Source: Actinomycetes bacterium
GTDB lineage: Bacteria; Actinomycetota; Actinomycetes; Actinomycetales; Beutenbergiaceae
Assembly: GCA_021793935.1 (NCBI GenBank)
Contig: JAJYRV010000179.1
Coordinates: 1 to 5,074 of the forward strand
Direction of reading: 5' to 3'
Length of the DNA: 5,074 nucleotides
The first letter of the stretch is position 1. The number at the start of each line of letters is the position of its first letter. The notes under the pieces are model-generated. The model worked only from the letters and a program-made list of their open reading frames with translations. It was not told where the DNA came from and ran no database searches. This document shows, piece after piece, positions 1 through 5,074 of the stretch. Made by a program: the position numbers and the translations under genes.

Positions 1-329
1 GGGTCGTCGTCGACGGGGAGATCGCCACCGTCGGGATCACCGAGTACGCTTCTGAAGCGCTCGGCGACGTCGTCTACACCGAGCTTCCCCCGGCGGGCGA
101 GGAGGTCACTGCGGGAGAAGTGTGCGGCGAGATCGAGTCGACCAAGAGCGTCTCCGACCTCTACTGCCCCGTCAGCGGGGTCGTGACGGAGATCAATGGC
201 ACCCTGGTCGACTCCCCGGAACTCGTCAACGATGAACCGTACGGAAGCGGCTGGCTATTCAAGGTGAAGGTCTCTGAACTCGGCGAGCTCATGGACGCCG
301 AGGAGTACGCAAGCCACATAGGGGAATAA
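1..329 (+). CDS. gcvH: Glycine cleavage system H protein, lipoyl carrier (5' end missing)
   Basis: GcvH carries the lipoyl arm that takes the aminomethyl group from glycine at GcvP, presents it to GcvT, and is reoxidised by lipoamide dehydrogenase, all in the cytoplasm. Seen: an open frame enters from the left edge (first whole codon at 3) and gives 108 residues before TAA at 327-329. They read in family order: [13 protein letters not shown], then [11 protein letters not shown], then the lipoylation motif [11 protein letters not shown], then PVSGVV, then [20 protein letters not shown]. The lysine to be lipoylated is AAG at 144-146. GcvH is usually about 125-130 residues, so roughly 15-20 N-terminal residues lie outside the window. 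A GTG at 120 opens a shorter frame, but it falls inside the conserved fold and is not the start. Nothing suggests damage. Two bases separate it from gcvP, so the two are one transcription unit. GcvH is told from the lipoyl domains of 2-oxoacid dehydrogenases by its small size, the ESTKS motif and the gcvP neighbour. Confidence 0.96.
   Translation, partial: VVVDGEIATVGITEYASEALGDVVYTELPPAGEEVTAGEVCGEIESTKSVSDLYCPVSGVVTEINGTLVDSPELVNDEPYGSGWLFKVKVSELGELMDAEEYASHIGE
320..325 (+). promoter_or_regulatory. Ribosome binding site for gcvP
   Basis: AGGGGA lies six bases before the TTG at 332 and overlaps the last codons of gcvH. It decides the start: a second in-frame TTG at 341 and an ATG at 389 are too far from any purine-rich site. 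The upstream TTG also keeps the conserved N-terminal FRDRHIG sequence. Confidence 0.7.
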
Positions 330-331
330 CA

Positions 332-3157
332 TTGTCGCACTTGTTTCGTGACCGCCACATCGGCACAACAACGGCGGATCAGGCGCACATGCTCAGCCGG
401 ATCGGGGTGGGCAGCACCGAAGAACTGATGAAGCGGGCGTTGCCCGCGACCATCCTCTTGGAGGATCACGAGGACGCCGACCTGGGCGTGCCACCGGCCG
501 CGTCCGAGGCTCAGGTGCTCGCGGAGCTGCAACAGTTCGCGCGCCGCAACGAGGTTTTCACCTCGATGATCGGTCAGGGTTACTACGACACGGTGACCCC
601 TTCGGTCATTCAACGTCTCATTCTTGAGGACCCCGCCTGGTACACCGCCTATACGCCCTACCAGCCGGAAATTTCGCAGGGGCGCCTGGAGGCGCTCATC
701 AATTTCCAAACGATGGTCACCGACCTCACCGGCCTCGACGTCGCCGGCTCCTCGATGCTCGATGAGGGCACCGCCGCAGCCGAAGCGATGTTGCTGAGCA
801 TGCGGGTCAGCCGGCGTGACCGGCGGTTCCTCGTGGACCGCAACACCCTCCCGAGAACGAAACAGATCATCCGCGACCGCGCGGCGGCGATGGGAATTGA
901 ACTCGTGGAGATCGAGGTGGCCGACACTCCCGATCCCGCCCTGTTCGAGGACGCCGGCGGCGTCCTACTGTCCACCCCCGGCGCGGACGGATCCTTGCCG
1001 GCCTTTTCCCAACTGCAGGCCTGGGCGGACGCGGCCCACGAGGCGAAGGCATTAGTGACGGCGGTGACTGACCTCCTCGCGAGCACCCTCGTCATCGACG
1101 TGAGAGCTTGGGGAGCAGACATCGCCGTGGGCACAACCCAACGCTTCGGGGTCCCCATGGGGTTCGGCGGGCCTCACGCGGGCTTCCTCGCGGTCCGTTC
1201 CGGGCTAGAACGCCAACTTCCTGGTCGCCTCGTCGGCGTGAGCAAAGATGCCAATGGTGAGGTCGCCTACCGGCTCGCCCTGCAAACCCGGGAACAACAC
1301 ATCCGCCGGGAGAAGGCGACGTCGAACATCTGCACCGCCCAGGTATTGCTCGCGGTGATGGCCTCGATGTACGCGGTCTATCACGGTCCGGAGGGTCTGC
1401 AAGCGATCGCCACCCGCGTGCACGAACACGCCCGGGCGATCGCGGCCGGCGCGCACGAACGGGGCATCCCCGTGCTCAAGGCGGACTTCTTCGACACCGT
1501 CGCCCTCGGCGTGGAAGGCAGGGCGGAGGAGCTGCGCGCCGCCCTCGCCCAGCGGGGCATCAACATCCACGTCGCGGACCCGGACACGGTGCAGATCGCC
1601 GCCGATGAACTCACGACGGGGGAGATCGTCGCCGAGGTACTCGAGGCCCTCTCCGGTTTCGGGTCGGAACGCGGTACCGAACCTGTCGGTATCGCGGAGG
1701 AATCCCGGCGCTCCACGCCATTCCTCACCCACCCGGTGTTCAACAGCTACCACACCGAAACCTCGATGATGCGCTATATCACCGAGCTCGGGCACAAGGA
1801 CTTCGCTCTCGACCGGGGAATGATCCCGCTGGGTTCGTGCACCATGAAGCTCAACTCGGCCACGGAGCTCGCCGCGCTGACGTGGCCGGAATTCTCGCGA
1901 ATCCATCCCCACGCTCCGAGCGAACAGGTCGGTGGCTACCTCGATCTCATCGATCAGCTCCAACGCTGGCTGGCCGGGATGACCGGATACGCCGCGGTGA
2001 GCGTGCAACCCAACGCCGGATCCCAAGGGGAGCTCGCCGGCCTGCTCGCGATCCGCAGGTACCACGACTCCCGCGGAGAAACCCAGCGCGACCTGTGCCT
2101 CGTCCCCGCGAGTGCCCACGGCACGAACGCCGCCTCGGCGATCCTCGCCGGATACAAGGTCAAGGTCGTCGCCACCGCCGACAACGGCGATATCGACCTC
2201 GATGATCTCGCCCGACTACTGGGCGAGTTCGGGGATCGCATCGGGGCAATCATGGTGACCTATCCCTCCACCCACGGTGTCTACGAGGGCGGGATCCGCG
2301 AGGTGTGCGCTGCCGTCCACGAGGCCGGCGGGCAGGTCTACATCGACGGCGCGAATTTCAATGCTCTCATCGGTTGGGCCCACGCGGGCAAATTCGGGGG
2401 CGACGTCTCGCACCTGAACCTGCACAAGACGTTCGCCATCCCCCACGGGGGCGGCGGGCCCGGCGTCGGCCCGGTCGCCGTCGCCGAGCACCTGCGCCCC
2501 TTCCTCCCCGATGCGGAGCAGGGGCCGGCGATCAGTTCCGCCCCGTACGGCTCCGCGCTCATCCTCACGATCTCCTGGGCCTACATCCGGCTCATGGGAG
2601 CAGAGGGCCTGCGGGAGGCGACGACGGCGGCAGTTCTGCACGCGAATTACATCGCCGAGGAACTCGATGCGCACTATCCGGTGCTATACCGGGGGGAACG
2701 CGGGCACGTCGCCCACGAATGCATCATCGACCTTCGCGGACTCACCGCAAGCACCGGCGTCACCGTCGACGATGTTGCCAAACGGCTCATCGACTACGGT
2801 TTCCACGCGCCCACGATGAGCTTCCCGGTGGCGGGTACACTCATGATCGAGCCGACCGAGTCGGAGGATCTGAAGGAGATCGACCGCTTCCTCGCCGCGA
2901 TGATCGCGATCCGCGAGGAGATCCGGCGCGTGGAGAACGGCGAATTCGATGCCGGGGAATCCCCGCTGCGCAACGCCCCGCACACGGCGGAGAGCCTCAC
3001 GGGCGAATGGGACTATCCGTATTCGCGGGCCGAAGCGGTCTACCCGGCGGGAACTACCGCGCGGAAATACTGGCCACCAGTTCGGCGCATCGACGGCGCG
3101 TACGGGGACCGGAACCTCATGTGCTCCTGCCCGCCGATCGAGGACTTAGCAGAGTAG
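332..3157 (+). CDS. gcvP: Glycine dehydrogenase (decarboxylating), P protein, single-chain form
   Basis: GcvP decarboxylates glycine with PLP and transfers the remaining aminomethyl group to the lipoyl arm of GcvH, releasing CO2. The 941 residues match the fused one-chain P protein (E. coli 957), not the split gcvPA/gcvPB form. The N-terminal half (about 1-430) has the RHIG start, YYDTVTP and [14 protein letters not shown] near 85-120, [15 protein letters not shown] at 270-283 and [13 protein letters not shown] at 320-332. The C-terminal half carries the catalytic site: YHTET at 473-477, [12 protein letters not shown] at 497-508, SAHGTN at 594-599, [10 protein letters not shown] from 672 (Asp672 is the probable pyridine-nitrogen ligand), and HLNLHKTF with Lys699 as the expected PLP Schiff-base lysine, followed by a PHGGGGPG loop at 704-711. 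The C-terminus keeps the family's CSC motif (Cys931, Cys933). The start is TTG at 332, supported by AGGGGA and the conserved N-terminus. gcvH ends two bases upstream, so translation is probably coupled. No frameshift or missing key residue is seen. Confidence 0.98.
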   Translation: MSHLFRDRHIGTTTADQAHMLSRIGVGSTEELMKRALPATILLEDHEDADLGVPPAASEAQVLAELQQFARRNEVFTSMIGQGYYDTVTPSVIQRLILEDPAWYTAYTPYQPEISQGRLEALINFQTMVTDLTGLDVAGSSMLDEGTAAAEAMLLSMRVSRRDRRFLVDRNTLPRTKQIIRDRAAAMGIELVEIEVADTPDPALFEDAGGVLLSTPGADGSLPAFSQLQAWADAAHEAKALVTAVTDLLASTLVIDVRAWGADIAVGTTQRFGVPMGFGGPHAGFLAVRSGLERQLPGRLVGVSKDANGEVAYRLALQTREQHIRREKATSNICTAQVLLAVMASMYAVYHGPEGLQAIATRVHEHARAIAAGAHERGIPVLKADFFDTVALGVEGRAEELRAALAQRGINIHVADPDTVQIAADELTTGEIVAEVLEALSGFGSERGTEPVGIAEESRRSTPFLTHPVFNSYHTETSMMRYITELGHKDFALDRGMIPLGSCTMKLNSATELAALTWPEFSRIHPHAPSEQVGGYLDLIDQLQRWLAGMTGYAAVSVQPNAGSQGELAGLLAIRRYHDSRGETQRDLCLVPASAHGTNAASAILAGYKVKVVATADNGDIDLDDLARLLGEFGDRIGAIMVTYPSTHGVYEGGIREVCAAVHEAGGQVYIDGANFNALIGWAHAGKFGGDVSHLNLHKTFAIPHGGGGPGVGPVAVAEHLRPFLPDAEQGPAISSAPYGSALILTISWAYIRLMGAEGLREATTAAVLHANYIAEELDAHYPVLYRGERGHVAHECIIDLRGLTASTGVTVDDVAKRLIDYGFHAPTMSFPVAGTLMIEPTESEDLKEIDRFLAAMIAIREEIRRVENGEFDAGESPLRNAPHTAESLTGEWDYPYSRAEAVYPAGTTARKYWPPVRRIDGAYGDRNLMCSCPPIEDLAE

Positions 3158-3194
3158 GGGAGCGGGCACGTTTGTGACCTTTCCCTCGTGGCGG

Positions 3195-3225
3195 GGAATA
3201 AAACCGAAGGCCCCGTGATTATAAT
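3195..3225 (+). promoter_or_regulatory. Promoter of sigA with consensus -10 box
   Basis: TATAAT at 3220-3225 is a perfect -10 hexamer in an otherwise GC-rich gap, 67 bases before the sigA start. Transcription would then begin near 3230-3233. No TTGACA-like -35 hexamer sits 16-19 bases upstream. What lies there is GGAATA at 3195-3200, with a 19-base spacer. A TG at 3216-3217 is one base too far upstream to form a standard extended -10 with this hexamer. The -10 box is the strong part of this call; the -35 part is uncertain. Confidence 0.7.
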
Positions 3226-3229
3226 GTCT

Positions 3230-3251
3230 AGGTGCCGCTTCGCCCGCACCT
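3230..3251 (+). repeat. Short inverted repeat at the predicted 5' end of the sigA mRNA
   Basis: AGGTGC at 3230-3235 is perfectly complementary to GCACCT at 3246-3251, with ten bases between. The left arm starts about where transcription from the TATAAT box should begin, so the sigA mRNA could start with a six-base-pair hairpin. A role in mRNA stability or in control of initiation is inference only. The stem is short enough to be chance in a GC-rich leader. Confidence 0.4.
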
Positions 3252-3280
3252 GCGACCGCCACTAGTTCCGCCACCTCGCC

Positions 3281-3286
3281 GAAAGG
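3281..3286 (+). promoter_or_regulatory. Ribosome binding site for sigA
   Basis: GAAAGG can pair with the CCUUUC part of the usual actinobacterial 16S rRNA 3' end, and lies six bases before TTG 3293. This site fixes the start. An in-frame TAG at 3263-3265 blocks any upstream extension, and no ATG or GTG lies between that stop and the TTG. Confidence 0.7.
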
Positions 3287-3292
3287 TTCTCC

Positions 3293-4831
3293 TTGCCTTC
3301 TGATCGTCCCGTTCGTGCTGTGTTACCACGTGAATACTCCCACCCGGCGTTAAAGAATGCGCTTTCTAAAGCGGTCGCTCAAGGAAATATTGAGGCGGCA
3401 GACTTCCGCGCGGCATGTGAAGATGCCGGCGTTGCTCCCCGCCGATTGAAGCAGGTGTTTAAAGCCATGCAGGAAGCAGGTGTCACTGTGTCTGGGATTC
3501 AGGCAACCGCGGTAGCAACCGCGAAGACCCGAACCACCACCACCGCGAAAGTGGAGGAGGAAACAGTCGAGGAGAAGCCGGCGAAGAAGACCGCCAAGGC
3601 CGCGACCACGAAGGCGACAGCGAAGAAGACCACCGCGAAGAAGGCTGCGGCGACCAAGGCCGCCCCGAAGAAGGCGACCGAGGAGCCCGAGGCCGAACAG
3701 GACGAGGAACTCGAAGCGGAAGACGTCGATCTCGAGGAAGACCTCGAGGAGGACCCTGCCGCCGAGGCGGATGACGCCGACGGCGAAGAAGAGGATGGCG
3801 AGGAGGCGGAGCCGAAGAAAACCGGCCAAGCCACCGAGGAGGAGGATGAGACCCGCGGGTTCGTCTTCTCCGATTCCGACGAGGAGGACCAACCGGCGCA
3901 GCAGGTCGTCACCGCGGGTGCGACCGCCGACCCGGTGAAGGACTACCTCAAGCAGATCGGGAAGGTCGCCCTCCTCAACGCCGAGCAAGAAGTCGAGCTC
4001 GCCAAGCGGATCGAAGCGGGCCTCTTCGCTGAGGAGAAGCTCGCCGAAGAGGGCGACGACATCGCTCCGAAACTCCGCCGGGAACTGCGCTGGATCGTCC
4101 GCGACGGGCGCCGGGCGAAGAACCACCTGCTCGAGGCGAACCTCCGACTCGTGGTGTCCCTCGCCAAGCGTTATACCGGACGCGGAATGCTGTTCCTCGA
4201 CCTCATTCAGGAAGGGAACCTCGGGCTCATCCGCGCAGTCGAGAAATTCGACTACACGAAGGGCTACAAGTTCTCCACCTACGCCACCTGGTGGATCCGG
4301 CAGGCGATCACCCGGGCGATGGCCGACCAGGCCCGCACGATCCGGATCCCGGTGCACATGGTCGAGGTCATCAACAAGCTCGCGCGGGTCCAGCGGCAGA
4401 TGCTCCAAGACCTCGGGCGCGAACCCTTGCCGGAGGAACTCGCCGAAGAGCTCGACATGACCCCCGAACGGGTTGTTGAGGTGCAGAAGTATGGGCGTGA
4501 GCCCATCTCGCTGCACACCCCGTTGGGGGAAGACGGCGATTCGGAGTTCGGTGACCTCATCGAAGACGCCGAGGCGGTTGTTCCCGCGGACGCGGTCTCG
4601 TTCACCCTGCTGCAAGAACAACTGCACTCGGTGCTCGACACGCTCTCCGAACGCGAGGCCGGAGTGGTGCAGATGCGCTTCGGACTCACCGACGGTCAGC
4701 CCAAGACCTTGGACGAAATCGGTAAGGTCTACGGCGTCACCCGCGAACGGATCCGCCAGATCGAGTCAAAAACGATGTCGAAACTGCGCCACCCCTCACG
4801 GTCGCAGGTTCTGCGCGACTACCTCGACTAG
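3293..4831 (+). CDS. sigA: Primary (housekeeping) RNA polymerase sigma factor, SigA/HrdB/RpoD type
   Basis: This is the essential group 1 sigma factor, which directs RNA polymerase core to -10/-35 promoters and melts the DNA. It has 512 residues. Residues 1-70 form a helical, charged segment ([20 protein letters not shown]) that resembles region 1.1. Residues 95-129 are Lys/Ala/Thr-rich and 130-198 strongly acidic. Region 1.2 starts at [11 protein letters not shown] (213). Region 2 runs from [16 protein letters not shown] (279) through [19 protein letters not shown] (303) to the promoter-melting segment [14 protein letters not shown] (326-339). Region 3 includes [20 protein letters not shown]. 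Region 4.2 ends with the -35-reading helix-turn-helix [20 protein letters not shown] (472-491) and [14 protein letters not shown]. The presence of regions 1.1-like and 1.2, and the near-perfect core, separate it from SigB- or HrdD-type paralogues. The start is TTG, set by GAAAGG six bases upstream. The first 80 or so codons are AT-richer than the rest and include two TTA codons (3323 and 3350). The gene has its own promoter and ends at a strong hairpin. Confidence 0.97.
   Translation: MPSDRPVRAVLPREYSHPALKNALSKAVAQGNIEAADFRAACEDAGVAPRRLKQVFKAMQEAGVTVSGIQATAVATAKTRTTTTAKVEEETVEEKPAKKTAKAATTKATAKKTTAKKAAATKAAPKKATEEPEAEQDEELEAEDVDLEEDLEEDPAAEADDADGEEEDGEEAEPKKTGQATEEEDETRGFVFSDSDEEDQPAQQVVTAGATADPVKDYLKQIGKVALLNAEQEVELAKRIEAGLFAEEKLAEEGDDIAPKLRRELRWIVRDGRRAKNHLLEANLRLVVSLAKRYTGRGMLFLDLIQEGNLGLIRAVEKFDYTKGYKFSTYATWWIRQAITRAMADQARTIRIPVHMVEVINKLARVQRQMLQDLGREPLPEELAEELDMTPERVVEVQKYGREPISLHTPLGEDGDSEFGDLIEDAEAVVPADAVSFTLLQEQLHSVLDTLSEREAGVVQMRFGLTDGQPKTLDEIGKVYGVTRERIRQIESKTMSKLRHPSRSQVLRDYLD
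3575..3886 (+). repeat. Low-complexity tract in sigA: basic Lys/Ala/Thr run followed by acidic Glu/Asp run
   Basis: Codons 95-129 encode a Lys/Ala/Thr-rich stretch with repeated AKK and TKA units. Codons 130-198 then encode a run dominated by Glu and Asp. At DNA level the 12-mer GCGAAGAAGACC occurs at 3581-3592 and again at 3620-3631, and its first nine bases recur at 3635-3643. The tract is probably disordered. From memory, M. tuberculosis SigA has a similar basic-then-acidic N-terminal part, so the architecture looks typical of actinobacterial primary sigma factors and not a later insertion. Confidence 0.85.
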
Positions 4832-4833
4832 GA

Positions 4834-4872
4834 CTCGCGCTCGAGGAATACTCTCGGCGCCGCACGCGCGAG
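4834..4872. repeat. Inverted repeat just after sigA
   Basis: CTCGCGC at 4834-4840 is complementary to GCGCGAG at 4866-4872, a seven-base-pair stem enclosing 25 bases. Inside it, CGAG at 4842-4845 can pair with CTCG at 4853-4856. It begins three bases after the sigA stop. It could be an accessory 3' end structure before the main terminator, but the loop is long and the evidence is weak. Confidence 0.3.
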
Positions 4873-4890
4873 AATTGAAGGGCCAGAACA

Positions 4891-4924
4891 GAAGGGGCCG
4901 CCCAGCGATCTGGGCGGCCCCTTC
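4891..4924. terminator. Bidirectional hairpin terminator between convergent genes
   Basis: GAAGGGGCCGCCCAG at 4891-4905 and CTGGGCGGCCCCTTC at 4910-4924 form a perfect 15-base-pair, GC-rich stem with a four-base CGAT loop. It lies 59 bases after the sigA stop and 16 bases after the stop of the opposing gene, which fits a terminator shared by both. Neither side has a real T-run (GTCGTCG on the plus side, TGTTCTGG on the minus side), as is common for actinobacterial hairpin terminators. Confidence 0.85.
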
Positions 4925-4940
4925 GTCGTCGTAGAACGGC

Positions 4941-5074
4941 TTAATCCTCTTCGAGGAGACGCGCTGATTCGTCTTGGATATGGGTCGCGACGTCGGCCAG
5001 CGCGTCCGCGTGCTTACGCCCGTGGTGCGCGCAGAAGTTGAGCTCGCCGTACGGCATAGTCACTCGCACGTAGG
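4941..5074 (-). CDS. Small DUF7455-type zinc-ribbon-like protein (5' end missing)
   Basis: Reading the minus strand from the right edge, the first whole codon is at 5072-5070 and the frame runs 43 residues to TAA at 4943-4941. It begins YVRVTMPYGELNFCAHHGRKH and ends QDESARLLEED. This matches the C-terminal part of the roughly 60-70 residue actinobacterial proteins annotated DUF7455. In those, an N-terminal CDRCGAQA segment supplies a CxxC pair and FCAHHGRKH supplies the second half of a likely zinc site. Here only the second half is visible (Cys codon at 5033-5031, followed by AHH). The missing N-terminus should be about 20 residues. The function is unknown. The gene is convergent with sigA and shares its terminator; from memory, such genes lie next to the principal sigma gene in several actinobacteria. 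It was recognised from conserved wording, without a search. Confidence 0.78.
   Translation of the reverse strand, partial: YVRVTMPYGELNFCAHHGRKHADALADVATHIQDESARLLEED

Noticed and set aside
120..329. Separate 69-residue gene starting at GTG 120
   Set aside because: The same frame is open to the left edge and encodes conserved GcvH sequence, so this is an internal codon of gcvH.
1205..2119. Minus-strand open frame of 304 codons inside gcvP
   Set aside because: It is antisense to an intact, conserved catalytic gene. High-GC coding sequence commonly leaves such frames open; no domain or convincing start context is seen.
2305..3177. Plus-strand open frame of 290 codons overlapping the 3' end of gcvP in another frame
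   Set aside because: Its Arg/Pro/Gly-rich translation is typical of an out-of-frame reading of high-GC sequence, while gcvP is complete across the same bases.
3191..3216. CGGGG/CCCCG pair as a terminator for gcvP
   Set aside because: Five base pairs with a 14-base loop and no T-run is too weak, and it overlaps the spacer of the sigA promoter.
3224..3265. Thirteen-codon upstream reading frame (ATG at 3224, TAG at 3263) in the sigA leader
   Set aside because: Its ATG overlaps the TATAAT box, so the start codon lies upstream of the predicted transcription start and would not be in that mRNA. No ribosome binding site precedes it.
3350..4627. Long minus-strand open frame of 425 codons opposite sigA
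   Set aside because: It lies wholly antisense to a certain sigA. Its translation is a low-complexity Leu/Gly/Arg-rich string that mirrors the Lys and Glu codons of the sense gene, and it has no recognisable domain.
1..5074. A previously undescribed multi-gene system, mobile element or CRISPR array
   Set aside because: Nearly all of the window is explained by gcvH, gcvP, sigA and the edge of a DUF7455-type gene. There are no transposase fragments, terminal repeats, regularly spaced repeats, RNA genes or unexplained stretches over 135 bases.

Overview
The window is an ordinary chromosomal stretch from a GC-rich actinobacterium. The C-terminal half of the primary sigma factor is nearly identical in sequence to the SigA/HrdB proteins of that phylum, and its wording (for example the [20 protein letters not shown] stretch) looks most like Micrococcales. 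That order-level guess comes from memory of family sequences, not from a search. Codons end in G or C almost throughout, except at the start of the sigma factor gene.

Layout, left to right. (1) Positions 1-329 hold the 3' part of gcvH, the lipoyl carrier protein of the glycine cleavage system; its start lies to the left of the window. (2) Two bases later, at a TTG codon, gcvP begins (332-3157). It encodes the full-length, single-chain PLP-dependent glycine decarboxylase. gcvH and gcvP are clearly co-transcribed, and gcvT is likely upstream. (3) A 135-bp gap (3158-3292) carries a promoter with a consensus TATAAT box, a short inverted repeat at the predicted mRNA 5' end, and a ribosome binding site. 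(4) sigA/rpoD (3293-4831) encodes the housekeeping sigma factor. It has a low-complexity N-terminal insert that switches from Lys/Ala/Thr-rich to Glu/Asp-rich, followed by intact sigma regions 1.2 to 4.2. (5) A 109-bp gap (4832-4940) contains a perfect 15-bp stem hairpin, shared as terminator by sigA and the convergent gene to its right. (6) The minus strand from 4941 to the right edge holds the C-terminal part of a small zinc-ribbon-like protein of the DUF7455 type, a frequent neighbour of the principal sigma gene in actinobacteria.

The first two genes act together: GcvP decarboxylates glycine and loads the aminomethyl group onto the lipoyl arm of GcvH. The sigma factor is functionally separate and has its own promoter, although no strong terminator is visible between gcvP and it.

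I see no mobile element, CRISPR array, tRNA, rRNA or phage gene, and no sign of a new multi-gene system. The points worth a second look are regulatory or compositional: the architecture of the sigA promoter and leader, the AT-richer codon choice with two TTA codons at the start of sigA, the repetitive basic-to-acidic tract, and the convergent hairpin.
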